22,416 bases of DNA. It comes from Lachnoclostridium sp. UBA7122 (GTDB lineage Bacteria > Bacillota > Clostridia > Lachnospirales > Lachnospiraceae). The position numbers were made by a program, and so were the translations under genes. This document shows positions 1 through 8,042 of the stretch, piece after piece; the stretch's first letter is position 1, and the number at the start of each line of letters is the position of its first letter. Under the pieces are notes generated by a model. That model was not told the origin of the DNA. It ran no database searches and saw nothing but the letters and a program-made list of their open reading frames with translations. The stretch lies in NCBI GenBank assembly GCA_002493085.1, contig DKXQ01000073.1, forward strand, positions 1,625-24,040, read 5' to 3'.

Positions 1-222
1 ACTGAATATAATGAAGCAGAAACTATGGAGATGATACAGGAGGAGGCACGGAGGGAAGGACGGCAAGAAGGACAGCGGGAAGGACAGCAGACAGCTACAA
101 TTCTCAATATTAAAAATTTGATGGAAAGTACAGGATGGACAGCTGAAAAAGCTATGGATTTATTAAAAATTCCACAGAACCAGCGTGTTACTCTTTATAT
201 AAATCTATCTAAGGATGTGTGA
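1..222 (+). CDS. Rpn/YhgA-like PD-(D/E)XK nuclease (putative transposase), C-terminal end only
   Basis: Open from the first base of the window and ending at TGA 220-222, so the start and catalytic domain lie off the left edge. The visible 73 residues contain a charged stretch of Glu-Gly-Arg/Gln repeats (EGRQEGQREGQQ), then a helical tail with TGWTAEKAMDLLKIP. This is the usual C-terminus of Rpn family recombination-promoting nucleases, also annotated as PD-(D/E)XK transposases, which are abundant in Lachnospiraceae. The family cuts DNA and promotes RecA-independent recombination; that is family knowledge, since the nuclease core is not in view. An internal ATG at 25 is possible but has no reason to be the true start. 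Family identity rests on the tail alone. Confidence 0.65.
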   Translation, partial: TEYNEAETMEMIQEEARREGRQEGQREGQQTATILNIKNLMESTGWTAEKAMDLLKIPQNQRVTLYINLSKDV

Positions 223-382
223 ATTAGCATATATTTTAAATAGCTGGAATTTTGTAAAGACCTTGTTCTATTATTGATGAAAATAGTATAAATAATATTA
301 TAGATACAACAACAAATGAAATACTACTGGTTCTGGCAATTCAAATGTTAAAATTAGTATAAAAGATACAGGCGGCAAGGAA

Positions 383-1339
383 ATGACAATTAAGATGGCA
401 GTACCTTCTAAAATTAAAAAGGAACAAGATGGTTTAGAAAGGTCATATTATGTAATCCGCTTTCATGATGGAAAAAGAGATATAATTCCTTGTGAATATG
501 ACAAAACTTCTAATACTATTAAGTTTAAGAGCAATAAATTTTCTACATATGTACTTAGTTATGTAGATACTGTAAGAAAGTCTCCAGCAGCATTAGGAGG
601 AGGTGTGGCGGTAGTAATAACACCAGAACCATCTTTAACATCAGAACCTACAGCAGTACCAACAACAGATGTGCCAGCATCAACAACTGTGCCAACAAAA
701 ACACCTGTAGCAACAGTAACACCTGTAACGACAGTAACACCTGTAACACCTGTGGCAGCAGTGACACCAGAAGCAACAACTGTACCAGAGGCTGTGTCAA
801 CGGCTGCACCTGCCGAATCACCATCAGGCAGCCCAGTTTCTGGACCAGCAGATACTACAGGTGATAAAGATAATAATAGTATGGATTCTAAAGACAGCAA
901 ACCAGTTAAAGCAGGACAGAAAATTACTATTAGTGGCTTAAGATACAAGGTTGTATCTATAGATGCAAAAACTGTAAGGTTTACAGGCGCAAAGAAAAAT
1001 ATTAAAAAAGTAATAATACCTGCATCTATTAAGATAAAGAATAAAAAATACAAAGTAATAGCTATTGCCAAAGGTGCATTAAAGGGGCAGAAAAAGCTTA
1101 AAAAGCTTATTATTGGTGCTAATATTAGAAGTATTGGCAAAAATGCATTTAAAGGTTGTAAGAATTTAAAGAAAATTACAATTAAAACTAAAAAACTAAG
1201 TTCTAAAAATATAGGAAGCAATGCATTTAAGGGAATAAATAATAAAGCAATAGTTAAAGTACCAAAAGGTAATGTTAAATTATATAAAAAGCTTATCAAA
1301 GCTAAGAGTACAAGTAAAAGTATAAAAGTTAAAAATTAG
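383..1339 (+). CDS. Surface leucine-rich repeat protein, probably truncated at its 5' end
   Basis: 318 residues from the first in-frame ATG. Residues 1-62 are the end of a beta-rich domain seen near the C-terminal side of large clostridial surface proteins (YYVIRFHDG, NKFSTYVLSYVD). Residues 70-160 are a low-complexity Thr/Pro/Val/Ala linker. Residues 180-305 form a BspA-like leucine-rich repeat (LRR_5) domain with IGKNAFKGCKNLKKI and IGSNAFKGI units and many lysines, a likely wall-binding or adhesive module. There is no signal peptide. The frame is open back to a stop at 317-319, and the residues before the ATG (GNSNVKISIKDTGGKE) read as a continuation of the first domain, so the start has probably been lost. 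Only an AGGCGG at 370-375 could serve as a ribosome site. A second frame at 258-320 may be an upstream piece separated by a frameshift. It could be a remnant or a still-expressed fragment. Codons are more A-rich than in the neighbouring housekeeping genes. Confidence 0.6.
   Translation: MTIKMAVPSKIKKEQDGLERSYYVIRFHDGKRDIIPCEYDKTSNTIKFKSNKFSTYVLSYVDTVRKSPAALGGGVAVVITPEPSLTSEPTAVPTTDVPASTTVPTKTPVATVTPVTTVTPVTPVAAVTPEATTVPEAVSTAAPAESPSGSPVSGPADTTGDKDNNSMDSKDSKPVKAGQKITISGLRYKVVSIDAKTVRFTGAKKNIKKVIIPASIKIKNKKYKVIAIAKGALKGQKKLKKLIIGANIRSIGKNAFKGCKNLKKITIKTKKLSSKNIGSNAFKGINNKAIVKVPKGNVKLYKKLIKAKSTSKSIKVKN
701..769 (+). repeat. 18-bp tandem repeat in the Thr/Pro linker
   Basis: Units beginning ACACCTGTA at 701, 719, 737 and 746 have lengths 18, 18, 9 and 18 bp, followed by a partial ACACCA. 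They encode Thr-Pro-Val-(Ala/Thr)-Thr-Val steps. All unit lengths are multiples of three, so copy-number change would lengthen or shorten the stalk without breaking the frame. Confidence 0.7.
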
Positions 1340-1378
1340 TTTTGTTAAGATTATCTGATATGTTATGTAATTATGCAG

Positions 1379-1412
1379 ACAGCCCACTTTTAAAAAAAGT
1401 GGGCTGTTTGTT
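1379..1412 (+). terminator. Rho-independent terminator between convergent genes
   Basis: A perfect 12-bp stem has arms ACAGCCCACTTT at 1379-1390 and its reverse complement at 1396-1407, with a five-base loop TAAAA and then a T-rich run (TTGTTAAGTTT). It lies 40 bases after the surface protein stop and before the converging end of pgi. The T-run favours termination of the plus-strand transcript. It may also help stop the pgi transcript. Confidence 0.85.
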
Positions 1413-1449
1413 AAGTTTATTAAAGTTTAAGCTGTAAAACTATATACTT

Positions 1450-2799
1450 TTACAGTCTCTTTAAAAGTTCTTCTCTCTGTGCTTCAAATCCAGGTTTTCC
1501 AAGAAGTGCAAACATATTCTTTTTATAACTTTCAACGCCAGGCTGGTTAAATGGATTAACACCAAGTATATATCCGCTGACACCACATGCAAATTCAAAG
1601 AAATAGAATAGTTGTCCAAGATAAAATTCGTTCTGCTCAGGAATTTTTACTGTAAGGTTTGGTACATTGCCATCTGTATGTGCAAGCTGTGTACCTTTCA
1701 TGGCATTTTTGTTTATAAAGTCAAGTGTTTTGCCTGCAAGGTAATTCAGTCCGTCAAGGTCTACAGGTTCTTCTTCAAGCGTAATATCAAATGAAGGTTT
1801 TTCAAGTTCCATTACTGTTTCAAACATTATACGGCTGCCATCCTGTATAAACTGTCCCATTGAATGAAGGTCTGTTGTAAGGTCAACAGATGCAGGGAAT
1901 ATACCTTTCTGGTCTTTTCCTTCACTTTCGCCATAGAGCTGTTTCCACCATTCAGCCACATAATGTAAGATTGGTTCATAGTTACAGAGTATCTCTATGC
2001 TCTTGCCTTTGCGCAGGAGAATATTGCGTATTGCTGCATATTTAAGTGAGTCATTGTCTTTAAAGTTTTTGTTCAGGCACACTTCCCTCATTGAAGCAGC
2101 GCCTTCCATAAGTTTTGAAATATCTGCACCGCTGGCAGCTATAGGCAGAAGCCCTACTGCTGTAAGTACAGAGAAACGGCCGCCGACATCATCAGGTACT
2201 ACAAATGTTTCATAACCTTCTTCAGTAGCAAGACCTTTTAATGCTCCTCTTGCTTTATCTGTTGTAGCATAAATTCTTTTTGCAGCTTCTTCTTTGCCAT
2301 ATTTTTTCTCAAGCATATTTTTAAAGATGCGGAAAGCTACTGCAGGTTCTGTTGTAGTGCCGGATTTACTGATGACATTTACAGAGAAATCCCTGTCACC
2401 GATTACATCAATAAGCTGTGAAAGGTATGTCCCGCTCAAGTTATTGCCACAGAAATAAATTTCAGGCGTTTTGCGCATATCTTTGCTGATAATATTGTAA
2501 AAACTGTGCCTTAAAAATTCAATAGCAGCTCTTGCTCCAAGATAAGAACCGCCAATTCCAATTACAAGAAGTACTTCTGAATCAGACTGGATTTTTTCAG
2601 CAGCTTTTTTAATGCGTTTAAACTCATCTACATCATAGGCTACTGGAAGGTCAATCCAGCCAAGAAAGTCATTACCTGCGCCTTCCCTGCTTAAAAGGAC
2701 TTCTTTTGCATCATTGGTAATTTTCTCCATAGACTGGACTTCGTCCTCTGAGATAATATTACATGCCAATGAATAGTCAAATTTTACTTGATTTGCCAT
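1450..2799 (-). CDS. pgi: Glucose-6-phosphate isomerase
   Basis: Interconverts glucose-6-phosphate and fructose-6-phosphate in the cytoplasm, at the entry to glycolysis and a source of hexose for wall and capsule sugars. The protein has 449 residues, the usual length of the short Firmicutes enzyme. The family signatures are present: DVGGRFSVLTAVGLLP (204-219) and GYILGVNPFNQPGVESYK (409-426). The catalytic glutamate lies in YGESEGK (about 291), the histidine in DLHSMGQF (about 312), and the sugar-phosphate loops in GIGGSYLGAR and SKSGTTTEP. I chose the ATG at 2799 (MANQVKFDYS) because GGAGG at 2804-2808 sits five bases upstream. A longer frame reaches 2853 but would translate through this ribosome site. 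It lies 110 bases downstream of dnaB on the same strand, so it may be the last gene of that operon or have its own promoter; I see no convincing -35/-10 pair or terminator in the gap. Confidence 0.96.
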   Translation of the reverse strand: MANQVKFDYSLACNIISEDEVQSMEKITNDAKEVLLSREGAGNDFLGWIDLPVAYDVDEFKRIKKAAEKIQSDSEVLLVIGIGGSYLGARAAIEFLRHSFYNIISKDMRKTPEIYFCGNNLSGTYLSQLIDVIGDRDFSVNVISKSGTTTEPAVAFRIFKNMLEKKYGKEEAAKRIYATTDKARGALKGLATEEGYETFVVPDDVGGRFSVLTAVGLLPIAASGADISKLMEGAASMREVCLNKNFKDNDSLKYAAIRNILLRKGKSIEILCNYEPILHYVAEWWKQLYGESEGKDQKGIFPASVDLTTDLHSMGQFIQDGSRIMFETVMELEKPSFDITLEEEPVDLDGLNYLAGKTLDFINKNAMKGTQLAHTDGNVPNLTVKIPEQNEFYLGQLFYFFEFACGVSGYILGVNPFNQPGVESYKKNMFALLGKPGFEAQREELLKRL

Positions 2800-2909
2800 A
2801 TTTCCTCCATTCCGTTGTTTTGATAACAACAATTTTCTTCTATATTTTAGCATAATAACCAGTTAATGGCTATAACCTATAATATATTTTATATATTTTT
2901 TACATATAA

Positions 2910-4250
2910 TCAAGAAATATTTTCAAGATTGCCAAATTTTGTATACTGGGACAGCCATGCAAGTTTCACTGAACCTGTAGGACCGCTTCTCTGTTTGGCA
3001 ATGATTACCTCTGCTACACCTTTTTCTTCTGTGTCAGGATTATAATATTCATCCCTGTATAAAAACATAACTACATCTGCATCCTGTTCGATAGCACCTG
3101 ATTCACGTAAATCCGAAAGCATAGGCTTTTTTTCAGGCCGCTGTTCTACTGCACGGGAAAGCTGTGACAATGCAATTACAGGAATATCCAGTTCCCGGGC
3201 CATAACTTTCAGTGTGCGTGATATATCTGATATTTCCTGCTGCCGGTTATCCCTTCTTTTTCTGCCTGAACCTGACATAAGCTGGAGATAATCTATTATA
3301 ACAAGGTCAAGCCCTTTTTCAATTTTAAGTTTACGGCATTTGGAGCGCAGCTCCTGTGCAGTTATGCCAGAAGTATCATCAATTACAAGATTGGAATTTC
3401 CAATTTTGCGTACACTGCCTACAAGCCTGTCCCAGTCATCATCTTCCAGATTTCCAGTCCGTATCTTCTGTGAATCAACATGTGAATTCATGGAGAGCAT
3501 ACGTTTTACAAGCTGTTCTTTACTCATCTCCAGACTAAAAACTGCTATTATGCTTTTGGTATGGAGCGCCATATATTCTGCAATATTTAGTACAAATGCC
3601 GTTTTTCCCATGGCAGGTCTTGCCGCAATAAGAATAAGGTCAGATTTCTGCAGGCCGGCTGTTTTGTAGTCTAAATCCCTGAAACCTGTTTCAAGCCCTG
3701 TAATATGTCCTTTTTGTTTTGCTGCTTTTTCAATGGTATCAAGAGTTCTAAGCACTACATCACGTATAGGCTCAAAGCTGCTTGCTCCCCGCTTCTGCAA
3801 AACATCAAATATACTCTTTTCTGTTTCATCAAGTATTTCGTTTATGGGCTGTCTGTCCATATAGCATATGCTGCTTATGTGTTCTGTTATCTGGATAAGC
3901 CTTCTTAACATAGCTTTTTCATGTACTATTTTTGCATAGTGTTTTATATTGGCAGATGTCGGCACATCTCCTATAAGTCCTCCTATAAATTCTACACTGG
4001 CCAGTTCTGGAGGGACTTCTTTTTCACGGAGTTTGTCCTGTAGTGTTACAATGTCTGCCCCAATACCTGTTTTATACATTTCGGAAAGGGTACTGAATAT
4101 TATGCCATACTGCCCCTGGTAAAAATCATCTGCTGTAAGCATTTCTGAAGCTATAAGTATAGCATCGGCATCTATAATCATAGAGCCTATAACTGCACGT
4201 TCTGCCTCCACATTGTGAGGTGGTATTCTCTTAACCGCTTCTTCCTGCAT
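2910..4250 (-). CDS. dnaB: Replicative DNA helicase DnaB
   Basis: Hexameric 5'-3' helicase that unwinds DNA at the replication fork and interacts with primase. The protein has 446 residues, normal for the family (dnaC in Bacillus nomenclature). The N-terminal domain covers about 8-110 (IPPHNVEAERAVIGSM). After the linker, the RecA-like ATPase domain starts near 185, with Walker A ARPAMGKT (210-217), a catalytic glutamate in FSLEMSKEQ, Walker B LDLVIIDYLQLMSG (D320), and the late motifs LSQLSRAVEQRP and SDLRESGAIEQDADVVMF. There is no intein, and all motifs are intact. The ATG at 4250 has GGAGG at 4257-4261. It follows rplI by 37 bases, the conserved Firmicutes order gdpP-rplI-dnaB. Confidence 0.97.
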   Translation of the reverse strand: MQEEAVKRIPPHNVEAERAVIGSMIIDADAILIASEMLTADDFYQGQYGIIFSTLSEMYKTGIGADIVTLQDKLREKEVPPELASVEFIGGLIGDVPTSANIKHYAKIVHEKAMLRRLIQITEHISSICYMDRQPINEILDETEKSIFDVLQKRGASSFEPIRDVVLRTLDTIEKAAKQKGHITGLETGFRDLDYKTAGLQKSDLILIAARPAMGKTAFVLNIAEYMALHTKSIIAVFSLEMSKEQLVKRMLSMNSHVDSQKIRTGNLEDDDWDRLVGSVRKIGNSNLVIDDTSGITAQELRSKCRKLKIEKGLDLVIIDYLQLMSGSGRKRRDNRQQEISDISRTLKVMARELDIPVIALSQLSRAVEQRPEKKPMLSDLRESGAIEQDADVVMFLYRDEYYNPDTEEKGVAEVIIAKQRSGPTGSVKLAWLSQYTKFGNLENIS

Positions 4251-4287
4251 TTTTGTCCTCCATTCCGGATAACAGAGTCTGTATTAT

Positions 4288-4734
4288 TTAAGCTTCTTTA
4301 ACAATAATGTCAAGCTTTCCTGTAACCTTTGGATGAAGCTTTATTGTAAGGGTGTATGTTCCAGGGAATTTTACAGGAACATCAAGTGACATCTTCTTTT
4401 TATCAATATCATATCCAAGCTGTGTTTTTATTGCTGCAGCAATTTCCTTTGTAGATACAGAGCCAAAGCTTCTTCCGCCTGAGCCTGTTTTAATAGAAAG
4501 GGTTACAGATTTATCCTTTAATTCACTGGCAAATGTTTTAGCATTATCAAGCTTTTCCTGTGCAACTTTTTCCTCGTGTTTTTTCTGCAGTTTAAGCTCA
4601 TTAAGGTTTTTTGCAGTTGCTTCTTTTCCAAGATTCCTTTTAATAATATAATTTCTTGCATATCCATCACTTACTTTAACAAGTTCACCTTTTTTGCCAA
4701 GTGATTTTACATCTTCCAATAATATTACTTCCAT
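4288..4734 (-). CDS. rplI: Large-subunit ribosomal protein bL9
   Basis: Binds 23S rRNA near the base of the L1 stalk and helps keep reading frame. The protein has 148 residues, standard length. The N-terminal rRNA-binding domain starts MEVILLEDVKSLGKKGELVKV and includes the family signature region DGYARNYIIKR. A long lysine/glutamate helix covers roughly 40-75, and the C-terminal domain carries GRSFGSVSTKEI, the family's GKLFGSVT motif. The ATG at 4734 is three bases after the gdpP stop, with GGAG inside the end of gdpP, so the two are translationally close and surely co-transcribed. dnaB follows. Confidence 0.97.
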   Translation of the reverse strand: MEVILLEDVKSLGKKGELVKVSDGYARNYIIKRNLGKEATAKNLNELKLQKKHEEKVAQEKLDNAKTFASELKDKSVTLSIKTGSGGRSFGSVSTKEIAAAIKTQLGYDIDKKKMSLDVPVKFPGTYTLTIKLHPKVTGKLDIIVKEA

Positions 4735-4737
4735 AAT

Positions 4738-6786
4738 TTATATTTCTCCTTCCTCAATCATATTATCAATCTGTTTTCTTATAATGTCTTTGGCTTCAGC
4801 AATGCTTTTATCTGTAAGCTGCGCCCCTGCCATATTAATATGGCCTCCTCCGCCAATTCTTTCCATCATAACCTGCACATTTACTTCGTCTATAGAACGT
4901 GCGCTAATATAAATTTTGCCTTTGTATTTTGTAAGTACGAAGGAGGCTTTTACACCGTTTATGTCAAGAAGTGAGTTGGCAATTTTAGAAGCAACAACAG
5001 TTGGTGATTCTATGCCTTCTGACTGGCTTTCAGCTATTGCATATACATCTTTATAAAGTTCTGTATCCTGTATTGCAGCGGCACGTACTTTATATTCACC
5101 TAAATCTTCACGGAAAGCTTTTCTTACTCTTACTGAATCTGCACCACTTCTTCTAAGGTATGCCATAGCTTCAAATGTCCTTACACCTGTTCTTGCTGAA
5201 AAATAATTGGTGTCAATCATTATTCCAGCATACATAGCTTCTGCCTCAGCAGGTCTCAGCTTAAGGCCGCTGCCAATATATTGTGATATTTCAGCAACCA
5301 TTTCACTTGCAGAAGATGCATAGGGCTCAATATAGAAAAGAACTGCCTTATCAATAGCGTCACCAGCCTGGCGGTGATGGTCTATTACAACAACTGTCTG
5401 TGCCAGGTTTATAAGCTCTGGGCACTCTGTATGGTTTCCCCTGTTTACATCAACAATAACAAGCAGTGAACTTTCATCAATAAGGTCAATGGCCATCTGG
5501 CTGTTTATCATCATATCATCTTCATATTCTTTTGTATAAAACCTTGCTTCAATAGGTTTAACAGATGAATTCATATCACCAAGTACAATATGTGCTTTTC
5601 TGTTAAGTGTATGTGCAATCCGGTAAATGCCAACAGACGCCCCAAATGAATCAACATCGCCAATAGAATGTCCCATAACGATAACACGTTCTTTGCTTTC
5701 TATAAGTTCTTTAAGTGCATGGGCCTTTACACGGGCTTTTACACGGGTATTTCTCTCAACCTGGACATTTTTGCCACCAAAAAACTGTTCCTGGTCACCA
5801 CCTTTAATAACAGCCTGGTCACCACCGCGTCCAAGTGCAAGGTCAATGGCGGCCCTTGCCAGGTCATAGCGTTCAGCAAAAGTGTCTTTTCCAATACCTA
5901 TCCCTATACTTATAGTTGCTACCTGTCCATTGCCAATATTTATATTTCTTACTTCATCTAATATAGAAAATCTGTTAGCTTTTAACTCTGCGAGATAACG
6001 CTGTTTAAATACAAAGAAAATTTTATCTTTTTCAATTTTTTTAGCTATGGCATCAATTCCTTGAAGGTATTTATTAATCTTTCTGTCAATAAGGGCTGTC
6101 ATAAGGGACTGTCGCACATCATCTATACTATCAATAAGTTCATCATAGTTATCAATATATAACAGGCCGGCTACAAGATTTTCCTCTTCCCTTTTCTGCT
6201 CAAGCTCCATCATATCTGTCTCATCATGCAGAAATAGTGAAATTATGCTGTTATAGTCGATAAGCTGGCTTATGTCATCCTTAATATCAAGTCCGCCAAT
6301 ATTTTCTGAAATTACAAGGCGCATATCTGCCCTGTAATACCTGTCTTTCAACTTAACATGTACTACTTGCAGGTTATAGTCATGTGGCAGCCTGTCCGTA
6401 GTAATTTCTGGAAAAATATTGCTTATATTCCGCCGTGCTGCTTTTTTATTTACTATAACTTTAACAAATTCGTCATTTCCCCATAAAAAATGGCCACTTT
6501 CATTTAAAATAGCATAGGGGACTGTCAGATTACGGGCTATCTCCATCTGCAGATGACCATAATTCATTGCAAATTCAATAAGTTCCCGCTGCATACGTTT
6601 TCTGCTTGTTGAATAAACTATGCTGCTGGCCAGAATATATAACAGAAGGAAAAAAAGTCCTGTAATGCCTGCTTGCCTGCCGTATAGGAATAAGCGTATA
6701 TCCATTGCAACAAACAGTACACTAAGCAAAACAGGCCATCTTAAATACAATTTTAAAATGCCTTTAAGCTTAACCTTATGTTTCAT
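4738..6786 (-). CDS. gdpP: Cyclic-di-AMP phosphodiesterase GdpP (DHH/DHHA1 membrane protein)
   Basis: Hydrolyses the second messenger c-di-AMP, which controls potassium and osmolyte uptake and wall integrity. The protein has 682 residues. Two membrane helices lie at about 17-35 and 38-58. A PAS-like domain (about 75-160) contains YAILNESGHFLWGNDEF. A degenerate GGDEF domain (about 200-325) has no GGDEF signature, as in the family, so it should not make c-di-GMP. The DHH domain has metal ligands GHSIGDVDS (H373, D377, D379), IVDVNR (D446), DHH (469-471) and MIDTNYF (D525). The DHHA1 domain carries GGGGHINMAGAQL (645-657). All catalytic residues are present, so it should be active. I chose the ATG at 6786 (MKHKVKLKG) because GGGAGA lies at 6791-6796; a start at 6819 lacks a comparable site. 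First gene of the gdpP-rplI-dnaB operon, with a near-consensus promoter about 115 bases upstream. Confidence 0.95.
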   Translation of the reverse strand: MKHKVKLKGILKLYLRWPVLLSVLFVAMDIRLFLYGRQAGITGLFFLLLYILASSIVYSTSRKRMQRELIEFAMNYGHLQMEIARNLTVPYAILNESGHFLWGNDEFVKVIVNKKAARRNISNIFPEITTDRLPHDYNLQVVHVKLKDRYYRADMRLVISENIGGLDIKDDISQLIDYNSIISLFLHDETDMMELEQKREEENLVAGLLYIDNYDELIDSIDDVRQSLMTALIDRKINKYLQGIDAIAKKIEKDKIFFVFKQRYLAELKANRFSILDEVRNINIGNGQVATISIGIGIGKDTFAERYDLARAAIDLALGRGGDQAVIKGGDQEQFFGGKNVQVERNTRVKARVKAHALKELIESKERVIVMGHSIGDVDSFGASVGIYRIAHTLNRKAHIVLGDMNSSVKPIEARFYTKEYEDDMMINSQMAIDLIDESSLLVIVDVNRGNHTECPELINLAQTVVVIDHHRQAGDAIDKAVLFYIEPYASSASEMVAEISQYIGSGLKLRPAEAEAMYAGIMIDTNYFSARTGVRTFEAMAYLRRSGADSVRVRKAFREDLGEYKVRAAAIQDTELYKDVYAIAESQSEGIESPTVVASKIANSLLDINGVKASFVLTKYKGKIYISARSIDEVNVQVMMERIGGGGHINMAGAQLTDKSIAEAKDIIRKQIDNMIEEGEI

Positions 6787-6902
6787 AAATTCTCCCATTT
6801 CTGCGCTGCATTTTTGCATAACAAACCTGTAGCCAGGCAGCGCACAGGTACAGGCTTGGTTTTAAGATTTGGCTGTACTCTCTACAGAACATTAATTATA
6901 AA

Positions 6903-6931
6903 ATTATATCATTATTATATTCTATAGTCAA
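6903..6931 (-). promoter_or_regulatory. Sigma-A type promoter for gdpP-rplI-dnaB
   Basis: Read on the minus strand: TTGACT (6926-6931), a 17-base spacer, TATAAT (6903-6908). Only one base differs from consensus. It begins just past the methyltransferase stop at 6939 and would give a leader of roughly 110 bases before gdpP, so the operon is expressed independently of the upstream gene. Confidence 0.75.
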
Positions 6932-6938
6932 ATGATGG

Positions 6939-7808
6939 TTAATCTTTTTCTATTTCCCAGCGTCCTGATGCACCACAGGGAAGCACAAGCCCGTTAGATG
7001 TGACAGGAAGCCCTATTTCCTGTGCATCTGTTTTTCCTCCAAATTTATTTGCAATTTCTAAGTCAAGAAGATATGACAAAACAGCCGGCTGCAGCCCTGT
7101 TGTATAGGAGTTGATAAGAAAAAATAAAGGACTGTCTGATAAGAGCTGGGCACACAGTTTTATAAAAGGGTGTATTTTATCTTCTATCTTCCAGATTTCA
7201 CCTTTAGGACCACGTCCATAAGACGGAGGGTCCATAATAATACCATCATACTTGTTGCCACGTCTTATTTCACGTTCTACAAATTTTACACAGTCATCGG
7301 TAAGAAAGCGTACAGGTGCATCTTTAAGACCTGATAAAGCAAGGTTTTCTTTTGCCCATGCCACCATTCCTTTTGATGCATCTACATGTGTAACACTTGC
7401 ACCTGCTGCCGCTGCTGCCAGGGTAGCACCTCCAGTATATGCAAATAAGTTCAGTACCTTTACTTCTCTTGAAGCATTTCTTATCTTGCTGCCTGTCCAT
7501 TCCCAGTTAGCTGCCTGTTCTGGAAACAGGCCTGTGTGCTTAAACTGGAATGGCTTCAGGTTAAACCGGAGTTTCTTGTATCCTATCTGCCATGTGTCAG
7601 GCAGTCCGCAAAATTCCCAGCTGCCGCCACCTTTATTGCTGCGGTAGTAATGTCCATTGCATTTGCGCCATCCTGCTGCTTTTTTTTCAGTCTGCCATAT
7701 AACCTGCGGGTCAGGACGGACAAGTATGTAACGGCCCCATCTTTCCAGTTTTTCACCACATGATGTATCTATAACCTCATAATCTTCCCAGTTATCTGCA
7801 ATCCACAT
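6939..7808 (-). CDS. Class I SAM-dependent methyltransferase, COG1092 (RlmI-like), without PUA domain
   Basis: Probably methylates RNA, by similarity to the RlmI/RlmK group; the target cannot be read from the sequence. The protein has 289 residues. An N-terminal region (MWIADNWEDYEVIDTSCGEK) is followed by a central beta part and a Rossmann methyltransferase fold. This fold has motif I VLNLFAYTGGATLAAA (118-133), an acidic ligand in THVDASKGM (about 143), the catalytic-loop motif DPPSYGRGPKGE (193-204) and NSYTTGLQ near 233. I prefer the ATG at 7808 over 7820 because TGAGG at 7815-7819 is correctly spaced for it and relatives typically begin MWIAD. It appears monocistronic, with its own promoter upstream and the gdpP promoter immediately downstream. 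Divergent from pspA. Family assignment is firm, substrate unknown. Confidence 0.85.
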   Translation of the reverse strand: MWIADNWEDYEVIDTSCGEKLERWGRYILVRPDPQVIWQTEKKAAGWRKCNGHYYRSNKGGGSWEFCGLPDTWQIGYKKLRFNLKPFQFKHTGLFPEQAANWEWTGSKIRNASREVKVLNLFAYTGGATLAAAAAGASVTHVDASKGMVAWAKENLALSGLKDAPVRFLTDDCVKFVEREIRRGNKYDGIIMDPPSYGRGPKGEIWKIEDKIHPFIKLCAQLLSDSPLFFLINSYTTGLQPAVLSYLLDLEIANKFGGKTDAQEIGLPVTSNGLVLPCGASGRWEIEKD

Positions 7809-7891
7809 CCAAGACCTCATTTCTACGCTGGTTTTATAAAAAAATACAGCGTTTTAGTTATATTCAGGAATAATCATGCATCCCTTGTTAT

Positions 7892-7920
7892 AGTGTACTT
7901 TATCATTGGCAATTAGTCAA
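7892..7920 (-). promoter_or_regulatory. Candidate promoter for the methyltransferase gene
   Basis: On the minus strand: TTGACT (7915-7920), 17-base spacer, TACACT (7892-7897). The -35 is strong and the -10 matches four of six. It would give a leader of about 80 bases that contains an inverted repeat, CAGCGT/ACGCTG, at 7825-7852 next to the ribosome site. Confidence 0.5.
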
Positions 7921-7967
7921 TCTTATTGCAGTTTGTCTTGGGAATATATTTAAAAGATAATTTTTTA

Positions 7968-7996
7968 TTGACATCTGAATTGAAAAGTTTTATCAT
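7968..7996 (+). promoter_or_regulatory. Sigma-A type promoter for the pspA cassette
   Basis: TTGACA (7968-7973), 17-base spacer, TATCAT (7991-7996): perfect -35 and five of six in the -10. The transcript would start near 8003, 40 bases before pspA. In Bacillus subtilis the equivalent operon uses the stress factor SigW; I see no SigW-like AAC/CGT motif pair here, so regulation may differ. Confidence 0.75.
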
Positions 7997-8042
7997 AGAA
8001 ATACTGGATATTAAAATATGATTTTATTATAAAGGAGGATTT

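Noticed and set aside
701..769. Possible CRISPR-like array
   Set aside because: Units are contiguous without spacers and lie in a coding frame, so they are a coding tandem repeat.
559..1299. Long minus-strand frame (246 codons) opposite the surface protein
   Set aside because: It is the shadow of the repetitive, A-rich plus-strand gene; no ribosome site and composition only of hydrophobic complement residues.
2800..2909. Promoter or terminator between dnaB and pgi
   Set aside because: A/T-rich with several partial -10-like words and a short GTTGTT/AACAAC repeat, but no -35/-10 pair at correct spacing and no hairpin with a U-run.
5758..5830. Short repeated words (TTTTACACGGG, CTGGTCACCACC) inside gdpP
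   Set aside because: They encode the family-conserved GGDQ and TRVKARVKAH segments; ordinary coding sequence.
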